64,000 nucleotides of DNA from an uncultured Bacilli bacterium (GCA_934130005.1 CAKOXD010000004.1:1-64000), one strand, 5' to 3'; shown: positions 8,534 to 17,619, counted from the first letter of the stretch. Made by a program: numbers and translations. Notes: generated by a model from the sequence alone, not told the origin.

Positions 8534-8582
8534 ATCTCACCTCGTATTTAATTTAACACTTCTTTATTAATTTTTGTATAAA

Positions 8583-8590
8583 TACGACAA
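8583..8590 (-). promoter_or_regulatory. Possible Spo0A box upstream of spoIIAA
   Basis: Minus-strand TTGTCGTA, one mismatch from the 0A box TTGTCGAA, lies 50 bases upstream of the spoIIAA start. In Bacillus the spoIIA operon is Spo0A-activated. No convincing sigma-A or sigma-H promoter was found beside it. Confidence 0.3.
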
Positions 8591-8622
8591 AACTAGAACT
8601 AATTTTTAATCGACTTTTTTTA

Positions 8623-8650
8623 TAAAAAAAATAGATATTTTATATCTATT
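8623..8650 (-). terminator. Terminator after the DUF1700 gene
   Basis: Minus-strand hairpin AATAGATAT/ATATCTATT and a run of eight T, overlapping the stop codon at 8646. Confidence 0.75.
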
Positions 8651-10004
8651 CTAACAATGATTTAGTTTTTTCATTTACATATATCTTTATAGATAAATCA
8701 TATAATTGTCCATAATTATATATTTTTTTCTTTTTTAAATTTTTTATAACTAAATCACTTAATTCATTTTTAAAACTAAATTCCTTTTTTACAGAATCAC
8801 TATATGAAATATTTATTATATTATAATCATCTAAATTTACTTCTTCTATACCATCTATATTTATATATTGATCATAATATGTAATTACAAATTTTACTTG
8901 ATTATCTTCTAATTTATTATCTATTATTATTTCATAATCATCTGATATATCAGTTTTTTTACTTATTTTTTTTACTTCCGTATATGTTTTTTTACTAAAA
9001 TCATTTTTAGGTAAATAACTATAATAAGTAAAGCTTAACATGTAATCAATTGACATAAAAGTACCAAGTGTTGTTAAAATAATTCCTATAATAAATGGTA
9101 TTATAGATACTTTAAACTTTCCAAATAATCCTTTAGAACATATTATAAATAAATATATACCTATTATTAAAATACCTACTATCAATACTAAAAATTCTAT
9201 TAAAAAGAAATTTTTAAATGCTAAATATATTATAAATATTAAAGCTATTATAAAAGAAATATTTATAAATAATAATGGTATTAAAAATGAAACAAATATA
9301 AAAATTTTTAACAATATAACTATTATATCAGATAAAGCATTATCTTGTTTTTTTATATCATCTTTATTATTTAATTTTTCACTTAAGTTGTTATTTAAAT
9401 CATTTTTTACTTCTATTTGCTTCTTTTTATTATTTGTAAGACTATTTTTAAATTTGGTAAATGCTAAAACAAGAATATATATAGCACCTAATATGTATAT
9501 AATTTCTACTAACATTACCCAAATAACTTTAACTACATCACCTAAATATATATTTGATGATTCAAAAATAGATTTTCCAAATTCTTCTACTATATAAAAT
9601 GGTATTTTAAGTACAGCTAAAAATAATAGAATTAAAATAAGTTTTATTATAAATTCAACAACATTACTAGTAGTTATGTTTTTACTCTCTGAATTTATAT
9701 TATCTATTACTTCTTCTGTTGTATCAGATAATTTTTTAGCACCCTTTTTTATAGATTCTTCAACATTGTTAAAAAAACTTTTATCAGAATTTTTATAATC
9801 TGGATTTATTTTATATGCTTCTAATATTTCTTTTGTTAATTTATCTATATCTCCAAACTCTTTTACTGCTTCTTCTTCTGTTTTACCATGTTTTATCTTT
9901 TCTTCAATTATATCTTCATATTCTAATATAATATCATTTTTTTCATCTTCACTTAAAATATTTAATTTTTTTGTTAATTCTTTTATAAATTTTTCTTTAT
10001 TCAT
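8646..10004 (-). CDS. DUF1700-type multi-spanning membrane protein
   Basis: About 452 residues. The N-terminal 80 form the DUF1700/HAAS helical domain (MNKEKFIKELTKKLN, then EYEDIIEEKIKHGKTEEEAVKEFGD). A linker, about seven membrane helices (from residue ~120) and a ~110-residue extracytoplasmic or cytosolic C-terminal domain follow. Such proteins are typically encoded next to a PadR repressor. Here the gene overlaps the padR-like gene by 8 bases. I start at the ATG at 10004 because AAGGA lies 10 bases upstream; an in-frame ATG at 10016 sits on that Shine-Dalgarno. Function unknown; an envelope-stress role is a guess. Confidence 0.8.
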   Translation of the reverse strand: MNKEKFIKELTKKLNILSEDEKNDIILEYEDIIEEKIKHGKTEEEAVKEFGDIDKLTKEILEAYKINPDYKNSDKSFFNNVEESIKKGAKKLSDTTEEVIDNINSESKNITTSNVVEFIIKLILILLFLAVLKIPFYIVEEFGKSIFESSNIYLGDVVKVIWVMLVEIIYILGAIYILVLAFTKFKNSLTNNKKKQIEVKNDLNNNLSEKLNNKDDIKKQDNALSDIIVILLKIFIFVSFLIPLLFINISFIIALIFIIYLAFKNFFLIEFLVLIVGILIIGIYLFIICSKGLFGKFKVSIIPFIIGIILTTLGTFMSIDYMLSFTYYSYLPKNDFSKKTYTEVKKISKKTDISDDYEIIIDNKLEDNQVKFVITYYDQYINIDGIEEVNLDDYNIINISYSDSVKKEFSFKNELSDLVIKNLKKKKIYNYGQLYDLSIKIYVNEKTKSLLE

Positions 10005-10320
10005 TACTTTCACCATCCTTAATAAATTTATTTACAGAATCTTGAAAAACAGACCAAGTTTCTTTTAATTCTTTTACTCTTTCTATTCCAAGTAATGTAA
10101 TTTTATAATATTTTCTTGGAGGCCCTTCTGTTGATTCAACCAAATAAGTTTCAGTATATCTTTCATTAACAAGTCTTTTTAACAAAGGATAAATTGTACC
10201 ATCATTTACATCTACTACTTTAGATACCTCTTCAATAAGTTCATATCCGTACATATCTTTTTTATTAACAGACAATAAAACTATCATTTCTAAAACACCT
10301 TTTTTAAACTGAGTATTCAA
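9997..10320 (-). CDS. PadR family transcriptional regulator
   Basis: The 107-residue winged-helix protein has the PadR N-terminal signature (KKGVLEMIVLLSV...YGYELIEEVSK...VNDGTIYPLLKRL) and the wing segment GPPRKYYKIT. It starts with TTG, 6 bases after GAGGTG. It probably represses its own operon, which includes the overlapping DUF1700 gene, as is usual for this pairing. Confidence 0.93.
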   Translation of the reverse strand: MNTQFKKGVLEMIVLLSVNKKDMYGYELIEEVSKVVDVNDGTIYPLLKRLVNERYTETYLVESTEGPPRKYYKITLLGIERVKELKETWSVFQDSVNKFIKDGESNE

Positions 10321-10337
10321 TTTATCACCTCACTATT

Positions 10338-10366
10338 AATATATACCTACTACTATGTATTGTCAA
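10338..10366 (-). promoter_or_regulatory. Promoter of padR-DUF1700
   Basis: TTGACA (10361-10366), 17-base spacer and TATATT (10338-10343), minus strand. The spacer and flanks carry repeated TAGTA triplets (ACATAGTAGTAGG) that could be the PadR operator; that is inference. Confidence 0.75.
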
Positions 10367-10375
10367 GTACTAAAC

Positions 10376-10400
10376 AATAAAAAATAGTAAACTATTTTTT
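10376..10400 (-). terminator. Terminator after sigK
   Basis: Hairpin AAAAAATAGT/ACTATTTTTT on the minus strand, directly after the stop codon. Confidence 0.65.
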
Positions 10401-11100
10401 ATTCTGAATCATTTTTATTTTTTATAAATTCTCTAAGCATTTTTGTAAGTGCTCTTTTTTCTATTCTAGATACATAACTTCTAGATATACCAAGTAATTT
10501 TGCTATTTCTTTTTGAGTCAATTCATCTGTATTATTTAGTCCATACCTTTTAATTATTATTTCTTTTTCTCTTTCATTTAAAACATTAAAATATTTTTTT
10601 ATAAGTTCCATGTTATTTTTTTTATGTATATCAAGAGCATAATCTGGTTTAGGAGTTTTTAATATATCCATAAATGTTATTTCATTACCATCTTTATCAA
10701 ATCCTACTTGCTCATTTAAACTTATATTTTTATTATTTTTTTTATCTCCTCTAAAATACATTAATATTTCATTTTCAATACATCTTGCACAATAAGTAGT
10801 TATTCTAGTTCCATGTTTATTTGAAAAACTATCTACTCCTTTTATAAGTCCTATTGTGCCTATACTTATTAAATCGTCAACTTCTTCTTTTTTATGATCA
10901 TATTTTTTTACTATATGTGCCACTAATCTCAAATTATGTTCTATTAATTTATCTCTTGCTTCCTTATCACCTAAATTTGCTAATCTAACACATTCTTCCT
11001 CTTCTTCTTTTGATAAAGGATCTGGAAAAATATTATTAGAATAAGCTGCTGTAAAGATATAAAAATCTTTAAATAAATAATTTATTATTTTTTTAAACAT
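10399..11100 (-). CDS. sigK: Late mother-cell sigma factor, pro-sigma-K type
   Basis: The 233-residue sigma factor matches sigma-K closely. A hydrophobic start (FKDFYIFTAAYSNN) resembles the processed pro-sequence, then FPDPLSKEEEE, IEHNLRLVAHIVKKYDH, DLISIGTIGLIKGVDSF and the C-terminal ISRSYVSRIEKRALTKM. Sigma-E shares the core, but the YSNNIFPDPLS start fits sigma-K better. It is a single uninterrupted ORF, so no skin-type element splits it. It directs late spore-coat genes; cotE lies about 1 kb away. Confidence 0.88.
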   Translation of the reverse strand: MFKKIINYLFKDFYIFTAAYSNNIFPDPLSKEEEEECVRLANLGDKEARDKLIEHNLRLVAHIVKKYDHKKEEVDDLISIGTIGLIKGVDSFSNKHGTRITTYCARCIENEILMYFRGDKKNNKNISLNEQVGFDKDGNEITFMDILKTPKPDYALDIHKKNNMELIKKYFNVLNEREKEIIIKRYGLNNTDELTQKEIAKLLGISRSYVSRIEKRALTKMLREFIKNKNDSE

Positions 11101-11150
11101 ACTACCACCAATTAATTATATGTTTTTTATAATAATATTTATTTTGTCCT

Positions 11151-11193
11151 AAAAAAAAAGATTAATTTTTAAATTGAATTAAAATTAATCTTT
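11151..11193 (-). terminator. Terminator after khpA
   Basis: Minus-strand arms AAGATTAATTTT and AAAATTAATCTT around the stop codon, followed by nine T. Confidence 0.8.
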
Positions 11194-11414
11194 ATCTTTT
11201 TATGGTTTTCATTAGTACAAGCTGCTGCTATAACTAGTGTTCTAATTGATTGAGCTATTACACCTTGTTTACCTATTAAAGATGGCATATCATCTTTAGA
11301 AGCTAAAACTTCTATTGTTATTAAGTCATCTTCTTCATATTGCTTTACAGAAACCATTTCCTTATTCTTTACAACACTTTTAACTAAGAATTCGGTAATT
11401 AAATCTAAATTCAT
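11169..11414 (-). CDS. khpA: KH-domain RNA-binding protein KhpA
   Basis: The 81-residue protein of the YlqC/KhpA family has a single KH domain with the GxxG loop as LIGKQGVIAQSIRTL. KhpA works with KhpB in RNA binding linked to cell division and elongation. The gene follows rpsP with a 2-base gap, as in many Bacillota; the usual downstream rimM-trmD are absent here and a terminator follows. Confidence 0.93.
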   Translation of the reverse strand: MNLDLITEFLVKSVVKNKEMVSVKQYEEDDLITIEVLASKDDMPSLIGKQGVIAQSIRTLVIAAACTNENHKKIKINFNSI

Positions 11415-11416
11415 AA

Positions 11417-11701
11417 TTATTTACCTTCTTTTTTTACCATTTTTTCTTCATGGTATTTTTTCATAACACCTTGTTTACTTAATAAACTTCTTACAGTGTC
11501 AGTAGGTTGTGCTCCATTTTTTAACCATTTGATTGCTAATTCTTCATTAACTTTAATTTCTGCTGGTTCACTAATTGGATTATAAGTTCCAACTACTTCA
11601 ATAAAGCTTCCATCTCTTGGACTTCTTGAATCAGCTGCTACAATACGATAAAATGGTCTTTTTTTAGCACCCATTCTTTTAAGTCTTAATTTAACTGCCA
11701 T
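11417..11701 (-). CDS. rpsP: 30S ribosomal protein S16
   Basis: The 94-residue S16 starts with [20 protein letters not shown] and contains [21 protein letters not shown], the standard signatures. AGGAGG lies before the ATG and a consensus promoter lies upstream. Confidence 0.98.
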   Translation of the reverse strand: MAVKLRLKRMGAKKRPFYRIVAADSRSPRDGSFIEVVGTYNPISEPAEIKVNEELAIKWLKNGAQPTDTVRSLLSKQGVMKKYHEEKMVKKEGK

Positions 11702-11725
11702 ATTATTCCTCCATTCACTTTATAA

Positions 11726-11754
11726 ATAATATCATATTTTATATTAAGTGTCAA
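11726..11754 (-). promoter_or_regulatory. Promoter of rpsP-khpA
   Basis: TTGACA (11749-11754), 17-base spacer, TATTAT (11726-11731), minus strand. Confidence 0.85.
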
Positions 11755-11793
11755 CTATTTTTTGTTAACACTTAATTATATTCTTTTTATAAT

Positions 11794-11814
11794 AAAAAAA
11801 AGACTATTTGTCTT
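11794..11814 (-). terminator. Terminator after cotE
   Basis: Hairpin AAGAC/GTCTT with loop AAATA and eight T, overlapping the cotE stop. Confidence 0.7.
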
Positions 11815-12346
11815 CTTTTATATAATCTTCTTTTACATTTTTATCAATATCATCTAAAACTTCATCTGAAATATCATCTTCTATTAATTCCCATGGTTCT
11901 TCTTCATCTTCAACAGCAATTTTCATTTTCTTTTCTCCTACTATTTCAACACCCATTTCTTTTTCTATATCAAAGTTAATATTATTATTAGAATCTATAT
12001 TTACCTTAACACAATTTGGTTGACTTAATGTTCTAACAATTATTTCAGTATCATCTGATAAATCAGCACTATCTTTTACTTTTAAATTAAACAAGTCATT
12101 GTATTCTATTTTTTTATTAACAACTGTTGTCTTACTATCACCTTCATAAGAATACCATATATTTACATCATAACTTCCATCAACACCTATTTTATCTCCC
12201 GATTTATAACCTTTGAATTTGTGGTTTATAACCCAACATCCAAGTACAGTTGTAGGTGTTGTTTCAGTTGTTATAGTATAATTATTTTTAAAATATTTTT
12301 TACCTTTACCGATAACAGCTTTAGTAACTATTTCCTTATATGCCAT
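11804..12346 (-). CDS. cotE: Outer spore coat morphogenetic protein CotE
   Basis: The ~180-residue protein matches Bacillus CotE in length and order: a start MAYKEIVTKAVIGKGKK, then LGCWVINHKFKG, YDVNIWYSYEGDSKTTVV, QPNCVKV, EIVGE.K and an acidic tail (EDEEEPWELIEDD). CotE anchors outer-coat assembly on the forespore in the mother cell. The ATG at 12346 follows GAGGGGTG; an in-frame GTG three codons upstream lies within that ribosome site. A sigma-K-like promoter lies immediately upstream. Confidence 0.93.
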   Translation of the reverse strand: MAYKEIVTKAVIGKGKKYFKNNYTITTETTPTTVLGCWVINHKFKGYKSGDKIGVDGSYDVNIWYSYEGDSKTTVVNKKIEYNDLFNLKVKDSADLSDDTEIIVRTLSQPNCVKVNIDSNNNINFDIEKEMGVEIVGEKKMKIAVEDEEEPWELIEDDISDEVLDDIDKNVKEDYIKEDK

Positions 12347-12364
12347 ATCTTTCACCCCTCACTT

Positions 12365-12391
12365 TAAGATATGCGAATATACTATAAAAGT
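12365..12391 (-). promoter_or_regulatory. Candidate sigma-K promoter of cotE
   Basis: On the minus strand AC (12390-12391), a 16-base spacer and CATATCTTA (12365-12373) fit the sigma-K consensus AC-N16-CATANNNTA. The leader would be very short, starting at or just inside the GAGGGGTG ribosome site. The motif is short, so chance is possible. Confidence 0.35.
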
Positions 12392-12395
12392 TCAC

Positions 12396-12417
12396 AAAAA
12401 AAGAACTAAATGTTCTT
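12396..12417 (-). terminator. Terminator after the queuosine-precursor transporter gene
   Basis: Minus-strand AAGAAC/GTTCTT hairpin with a T run, at the stop codon of the gene ending at 12406. Confidence 0.65.
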
Positions 12418-13023
12418 CTTAACAAAGTTAACTGTTTTATATACAACTGGTATCATAATAAATTCAACTAGTATTTTTATACTTGCTTGACTTAAAATCA
12501 TTATTATTATATTTGATATACTTAATTTTCCAATAAATCCTATAGTAACAAATAATATAGAATCTAATAATTCACCTACTATTGTTGATACAGTTAATCT
12601 AAACCATAATGGTTTTATACTAGTTTTTTCTTTTATAAAGGTTAAAACATATGAGTTAGAAAGACCACCTATTAAATATGCTGTTAAACTTGCTACTAAT
12701 ATTCTAGGTGTATTTCCCAACACTAATTCGAATTCATTTTGATATTTAAAATAATCTGGATAAGGCATTAATATTGCTAAATAAAATACTATTACCATAA
12801 GTGCATTACAAAGAAATCCTGAAAGTATAATTTGTTTTGTTTTTTTATATCCATATACCTCTGAAAATACATCACCTAAAATATATGTTATAGGAAAAAC
12901 CAAAGTAGCTGCTGTTAGAGTTATATGAAAAAAAGATACAACTTTAAAAGCTGTAACATTAGAAACAAGTAAGCAAGTTGTATAAATCATAATCATTAAA
13001 GTAAATAAATTTTCTTTTTTCAT
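12406..13023 (-). CDS. Queuosine precursor transporter (YhhQ/VUT family)
   Basis: The 205-residue membrane protein has about six helices and the family motifs FPITYILGDVFSEVYGYKKTKQ and ASLTAYLIGGLSNSYV, plus ELLDSILFVTIGF. YhhQ-type carriers import preQ0/preQ1 for tRNA queuosine. It is the last gene after the AI-2E-family gene (6-base gap). No preQ1 riboswitch was seen, which is expected because the gene is internal to an operon. Confidence 0.85.
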   Translation of the reverse strand: MKKENLFTLMIMIYTTCLLVSNVTAFKVVSFFHITLTAATLVFPITYILGDVFSEVYGYKKTKQIILSGFLCNALMVIVFYLAILMPYPDYFKYQNEFELVLGNTPRILVASLTAYLIGGLSNSYVLTFIKEKTSIKPLWFRLTVSTIVGELLDSILFVTIGFIGKLSISNIIIMILSQASIKILVEFIMIPVVYKTVNFVKKNI

Positions 13024-13029
13024 AATATC

Positions 13030-14082
13030 TTACTTCTTTTTAATATCTTCTAATTTATCGTTTATATCTTCTTTATAAAATTTATATGTTGCAATTAAAA
13101 TAATAGCAACAGGGAAAGATGCTACTATTCCTGTTATACCAAATAATATACCACCAGCTGTTATAGAAATTATAACAATAACAGGTTTTACATTATTAGT
13201 TTTACCATATACTAAAGGTCCTATTACATTACCATCTATTACTGATAAAATACAGAATGTAATAACTGTCCTTATAAATAATGCAGGTGAAACCACTATA
13301 GCTGTAATAGCTGCAACTACATTAGTTATCATACCACCAAAATAAGGAATTAATTGAGTTATCATAGCTAAGAAACCTAAAAGTAATGCATTTGGATGAC
13401 CTATAATGGCATATATAATCGAATATTCAAATAACGAAATAATCATTAATTTAACAAATCCAGATAAATAATTTTTCATTTCTTCATCTATTGTTTTAAT
13501 ATATCTATATGTCTTATCTGATTTAGTTTTTAAATATTTTTTTATTTCTTTTCTAATTGAACTCATATCAATTAAAAAGTAAATAGCTGCTGTAAAACAT
13601 AAAAATACATTTGTTATAAATCCTACAGAAACATTTATCAAATTAATCGCACCATTTGATACATATTTACCAACACCCATAACAATATCATTTAATCCGT
13701 TAGTTAATGATTTTTGTATTGGACCAAAATCATAATTATATTCTTTTGATAAGTCTTTTACAAAAGAAATAGCAGAATTAAATAAACTTACTGTTTGATT
13801 AAATAAAAGTGGTACAACTAAGAATACAGTAAATGCTACTATTCCTAAAAATAAAGCTATTATAATAAAAATTGCTAAACCTTTTGGAACTTTTTTATTT
13901 TCTAAATATTTTAAGAATGGATATAATGCATAAGCTATTACAAATGCAATTATAAATGGCATCATTATCTTAAAGAATTTACCAACTACGCCCATCCATA
14001 AATTACCTGTTTGATATATTAAGAATATAATTAAAGCTATTATAGCTATATTAACTAATTTAAAATTAATTTTATTTTTCAT
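13030..14082 (-). CDS. AI-2E family transporter-like membrane protein
   Basis: The 350-residue protein has about eight membrane helices and the AI-2E/PerM core (LLGFLAMITQLIPYFGGMI; GNVIGPLVYGK). Members act as autoinducer exporters or sodium/proton antiporters. The substrate cannot be assigned from sequence. It overlaps the 3' end of dtd by 11 bases, indicating one transcript. Confidence 0.88.
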   Translation of the reverse strand: MKNKINFKLVNIAIIALIIFLIYQTGNLWMGVVGKFFKIMMPFIIAFVIAYALYPFLKYLENKKVPKGLAIFIIIALFLGIVAFTVFLVVPLLFNQTVSLFNSAISFVKDLSKEYNYDFGPIQKSLTNGLNDIVMGVGKYVSNGAINLINVSVGFITNVFLCFTAAIYFLIDMSSIRKEIKKYLKTKSDKTYRYIKTIDEEMKNYLSGFVKLMIISLFEYSIIYAIIGHPNALLLGFLAMITQLIPYFGGMITNVVAAITAIVVSPALFIRTVITFCILSVIDGNVIGPLVYGKTNNVKPVIVIISITAGGILFGITGIVASFPVAIILIATYKFYKEDINDKLEDIKKK

Positions 14083-14527
14083 TTGAATTCCTACTTTCTA
14101 ATAATATAGTAACAGGTCCATCATTTAAAATATTAACTTTCATATCACTACCAAATATACCTGTTTCAACTTTTATATTATTTTTTCTAAGCTCTGAATT
14201 AAATATATCATATAATTTAATTGCTTCATTTCCATTCATAGAATCTATATAACTTGGTCTATTTCCTTTTTTCGTATTTGCATAAAGAGTAAATTGTGAA
14301 ATACTTAAAATATTTCCATCTATATCTTTTAATGATTTATTCATAACACCTAATTCATCATCAAATATTCTTAAATTAATAATTTTTTTTACTAAATAAT
14401 TTATATCCTCTAATGTATCATCGTTTCTAAATCCAACAAATAAAACTAGTCCTTTATCTATTCTACCTACTATTTTATTATTAACAGATACACTTGAATT
14501 TAAACTTCTTTGTACTAAAACTCTCAT
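14072..14527 (-). CDS. dtd: D-aminoacyl-tRNA deacylase
   Basis: The 151-residue Dtd removes D-amino acids from tRNA. The two active-site motifs are present: SQFTLYA (about 76-82) and NDGPVTILLE near the C-terminus. Its start touches the relA stop (one base overlap). relA next to dtd is a standard Bacillota order. Confidence 0.96.
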   Translation of the reverse strand: MRVLVQRSLNSSVSVNNKIVGRIDKGLVLFVGFRNDDTLEDINYLVKKIINLRIFDDELGVMNKSLKDIDGNILSISQFTLYANTKKGNRPSYIDSMNGNEAIKLYDIFNSELRKNNIKVETGIFGSDMKVNILNDGPVTILLESRNSNEK

Positions 14528-16716
14528 TATTTTATAAGTCTTTCTACTTCTAGTATATCTTTCATTTGTCTTAAATCTGTCATAAATTTAACAAGATTTT
14601 CTTTATTTTCAGTTAAAACAGTTAATTCATATACATTATCAGTTTTATTTATATATGTATTTATACTTCTAATACTTACATTACTTTTAGTTGTTTTAGC
14701 TATTATATTTAATAATAAATCTTCTTTTTTTAATGCGTGAATAATTAAATTAGTTGGATATTTTTTTGTTATTTCTGTATTCCATTTTACATCTACAATT
14801 CTTTCTTCTAACTCTTTAACATTAGGACACATTGCTCTATGTACTGTTATACCATATCCTTTTGTTATATATCCTACTATTCTATCCTGTGGAATTGGAT
14901 TACAACAAGATGCTAAATTAACTTTTATATCATCTATTCCTTCTACTAATATATCATTCTTTATTTGAGGTTTTTCAACTTCTTTATTTTTAGTTTTTCT
15001 TAAAATAATTTCTTCTTTTGTATCTTTATTTTCTTCAGTTATTAAATTAATTATTGATCCTACTTGTATACTATTATTTCCTACACTAATATATAATTCA
15101 TCTAAGTTTTCATATTTATATTCTTTTAAGATTTTATCTACATTTTCATTTGATAAAAATTCACTAATTGATAATTTTCTTTTTCTTAATTCTTTATTTA
15201 ATATTTCTTCACCATTTTTTAAATATTCTTCTTTTTCTATACGGTTAAAGAAACCTTTTATTTTATTTTTAGCATGATTAGTTTTTACTATATTTAACCA
15301 TTCACGACTAGGTCCAAATGAATTTTGATTAGTATTAATTTTAACTATATCATTATTTTTTAATTTATAATCAATTGGAACAATATTATTATTTACTATA
15401 GCCCCAACCATTTTATCTCCTACTTTTGTATGAACTTTATATGCAAAATCTATAGGAGTTGATCCATTTGGAAGTTCTAATACATCTCCATTTGGTGTAA
15501 ATACATAAATTGTATTATTAAATACATCTTCTTTAACAGAATTGATAAAATCTTCATCTTTTGCTTCTTCACTATTAAGTTCAATTATAGAACGGAAAAA
15601 TTGTAATTTTTGTTCCATATTATTTTGCATTAAACTTTTAGCATCACCATTATTTTCTTTATATGCCCAGTGAGAAGCAATACCTCTTTCTGCTACTTCA
15701 TCCATCTCATATGTTCTAATTTGTATTTCAAATAAATATCCAAAGTCACCAAATACAGTTGTATGAAGTGATTGATACATATTAGTTTTAGGCATAGCTA
15801 TATAATCTTTAAATCTTTTAGGAATTGGTCTATATTTAGAATGAATTATTCCAAGAGCCTTATAACATTCTGCTTTTGTATCGACAAAAACACGAAGTGC
15901 TAATAAATCATATATATCATTAAACTTTTTGCCTTTATCAAGTTTTTTATAAATACTATATATACTTTTAGCTCTACCTTTTATTTCATGTTTAATTGAA
16001 TTTTGATCAAGTAATTTAGAAACACTTGTTTTCATTTCTTCTACTACTTTATCTCTTTCAACTTTTGATTGATTTAATTGTTCTACTATAGAATAATATA
16101 CTTCTGGTTTATAATATCTAAGTGATAAATCTTCTAATTCACTTTTTATTTTATTCATTCCAAGTCTATGGGCAATAGGAGTTAATATTTCTAATGTTTC
16201 TATTGCTTTTTCTTTTTGTTTTTCTTCAGGATGGACCCAAAGTGTCCTCATATTATGTAATCTGTCAGCTAATTTTATAATTATTACCCTAACATCTTCA
16301 CATAATCCAACTAGTATTTTTCTTTGAGTTGCTATCATAACACTACTACCATTTGATGTATCAAAATTAAGTTTATTAATCTTAGTTACACCATCTACTA
16401 AATTAGCAATTTCATCATTAAAAATACTTGACATTTCTTCTTTAGTTACATCACAATCTTCTAATACATCATGTAGAAGACCAGCACAAATAGTTGCTGC
16501 ATCTGCATTTATTTCAGTTAGAATATAAGCAACATTTAAAGGATGTTCTATATATGGCTCACCTGTCATTCTTTTTACTCCAAAGTGTTGTTCTTTAGCA
16601 AAATTATAGGCTTTATCTATTAATTTTAAATCTTCTTCATTCGTTATATAAGTTTTAACTTTTTCTATTAAATCTTCATATTTTAGCCCAACATTTACTT
16701 TTGTCACAGGCGCCAT
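14527..16716 (-). CDS. relA: Bifunctional (p)ppGpp synthetase/hydrolase (Rel)
   Basis: The 729-residue long RelA/SpoT homologue makes and degrades (p)ppGpp. The HD hydrolase has HPLNVAYIL and LLHDVLEDC; the synthetase region follows (YKKLDKGKKFNDIYDLLALRV). A TGS domain (VFTPNGDVLELPNGSTPIDFAY), a Cys-rich segment (VNLASCCNPIPQDRIVGY) and a C-terminal ACT domain complete it. An intact HD motif suggests both activities. The strong AAAGGAG lies too close to the ATG at 16716; the GTG three codons later (MTKVNVG) may be the true start. Confidence 0.96.
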   Translation of the reverse strand: MAPVTKVNVGLKYEDLIEKVKTYITNEEDLKLIDKAYNFAKEQHFGVKRMTGEPYIEHPLNVAYILTEINADAATICAGLLHDVLEDCDVTKEEMSSIFNDEIANLVDGVTKINKLNFDTSNGSSVMIATQRKILVGLCEDVRVIIIKLADRLHNMRTLWVHPEEKQKEKAIETLEILTPIAHRLGMNKIKSELEDLSLRYYKPEVYYSIVEQLNQSKVERDKVVEEMKTSVSKLLDQNSIKHEIKGRAKSIYSIYKKLDKGKKFNDIYDLLALRVFVDTKAECYKALGIIHSKYRPIPKRFKDYIAMPKTNMYQSLHTTVFGDFGYLFEIQIRTYEMDEVAERGIASHWAYKENNGDAKSLMQNNMEQKLQFFRSIIELNSEEAKDEDFINSVKEDVFNNTIYVFTPNGDVLELPNGSTPIDFAYKVHTKVGDKMVGAIVNNNIVPIDYKLKNNDIVKINTNQNSFGPSREWLNIVKTNHAKNKIKGFFNRIEKEEYLKNGEEILNKELRKRKLSISEFLSNENVDKILKEYKYENLDELYISVGNNSIQVGSIINLITEENKDTKEEIILRKTKNKEVEKPQIKNDILVEGIDDIKVNLASCCNPIPQDRIVGYITKGYGITVHRAMCPNVKELEERIVDVKWNTEITKKYPTNLIIHALKKEDLLLNIIAKTTKSNVSIRSINTYINKTDNVYELTVLTENKENLVKFMTDLRQMKDILEVERLIK

Positions 16717-16723
16717 CTCCTTT

Positions 16724-17242
16724 TTATACTGTATACTTTTTTACATTTAATTTTTCTTTTATTTCTATATTTTTGTTAACCTTATCTTCAACATACATTG
16801 TAAAATTATCATATTTTTTTATATAATCTAATAATTCTTTATCATTTTTTATTTCTTCTTTTATTATCGTATTATCTATACCTTCTATTTCATTTTCTAC
16901 ATATTTTCTAAAATATGCGGATATTTTATTTTTCATTTCATAATTAAATTCAAAATAAGCTCTTGTTAAAGCATCTTTTAATATATCATGATCTATATGA
17001 GTATCAAAATCTATTATATCAGCTTGCTCAACTAAAAATTTAATTATTTTACTATTTTTATTTATACGTACATAATTATGTTTATCTATTAATACAGAAT
17101 CAACTTCCATACTATTAAATAATTCTCTAAGTGACTCTACCATATCTTTGTCACCTTGTTTACTAGCAACAGACATTCCTACTAATATATCTGTATATTC
17201 TATTAACTTATAATTTTTATATTTTTTATCTTTTCTTATCAT
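16724..17242 (-). CDS. Unknown 172-residue protein upstream of relA
   Basis: I do not recognise the family. It is soluble, mostly helical and charged, with a possible N-terminal alpha/beta part (YTDILVGMSVASKQGDKDMVESL, about 15-38) and no Cys or catalytic signature. It lies 11 bases after comN and 7 bases before relA, so it is part of the comN-relA-dtd transcript. Confidence 0.65.
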   Translation of the reverse strand: MIRKDKKYKNYKLIEYTDILVGMSVASKQGDKDMVESLRELFNSMEVDSVLIDKHNYVRINKNSKIIKFLVEQADIIDFDTHIDHDILKDALTRAYFEFNYEMKNKISAYFRKYVENEIEGIDNTIIKEEIKNDKELLDYIKKYDNFTMYVEDKVNKNIEIKEKLNVKKYTV

Positions 17243-17253
17243 ATAATCACCCT

Positions 17254-17526
17254 CTAATTGTCAAAATATATCATACGATTTCTCATATTTAATTTTTCTT
17301 TCAAATATTTATCTATAAGCATATCATCAACATTTAAAACATCACTAACCATTTGATAAAGTGATAAATTTTTAGAATTAATCCATTTTACTTCTTTTAA
17401 ATAATTCCAAATATCTTCTTCTTTAATATAGATATAACCACTTCTACGCATTTCTTCTTTTTTTGTTTTAAGTGCAGGTTTTATTCTTTTGTATAGTTCT
17501 TCTACTGAATCAAACACTATATCCAT
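17254..17526 (-). CDS. comN: ComN-type post-transcriptional regulator
   Basis: The 90-residue protein fits the ComN/YrzD family: RIKPALKTKKEEMRRSGYIYI, then EEDIWNYLKEVKW and MVSDVLNVDD. In Bacillus ComN controls late competence (comE) mRNA and is encoded next to spoVB. Here spoVB is also its neighbour, divergently transcribed. No competence genes are in the window apart from a pilin-like gene. Confidence 0.75.
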   Translation of the reverse strand: MDIVFDSVEELYKRIKPALKTKKEEMRRSGYIYIKEEDIWNYLKEVKWINSKNLSLYQMVSDVLNVDDMLIDKYLKEKLNMRNRMIYFDN

Positions 17527-17619
17527 AATTAATTCCTCCTTATAAATAAATATGCTTACAATCTCATATATATATTATATATTAAAATAATTAATTTTTA
17601 AAGTTTTTAGAGGTGAAAA
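17527..17619. promoter_or_regulatory. Divergent comN/spoVB intergenic region
   Basis: 93 bases of very AT-rich sequence with GAGGTG before spoVB and GGAGG before comN. Several TATATA runs could be -10 boxes. I could not fix a sigma-E promoter for spoVB. Confidence 0.4.

Noticed and set aside
9160..9260. AT-rich direct runs and similar tracts elsewhere as CRISPR-like repeats
   Set aside because: They are short, irregular and inside coding regions. No regularly spaced repeat with unique spacers exists in the window.
11115..11122. Sigma-E -10 (CATATAAT) ahead of sigK
   Set aside because: No matching -35 ATA at proper distance, and the start would leave almost no leader. Too weak to list as a feature.
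16724..17242. Small alarmone synthetase or other Rel partner next to relA
   Set aside because: No nucleotidyltransferase motif is visible. Position alone is not enough.
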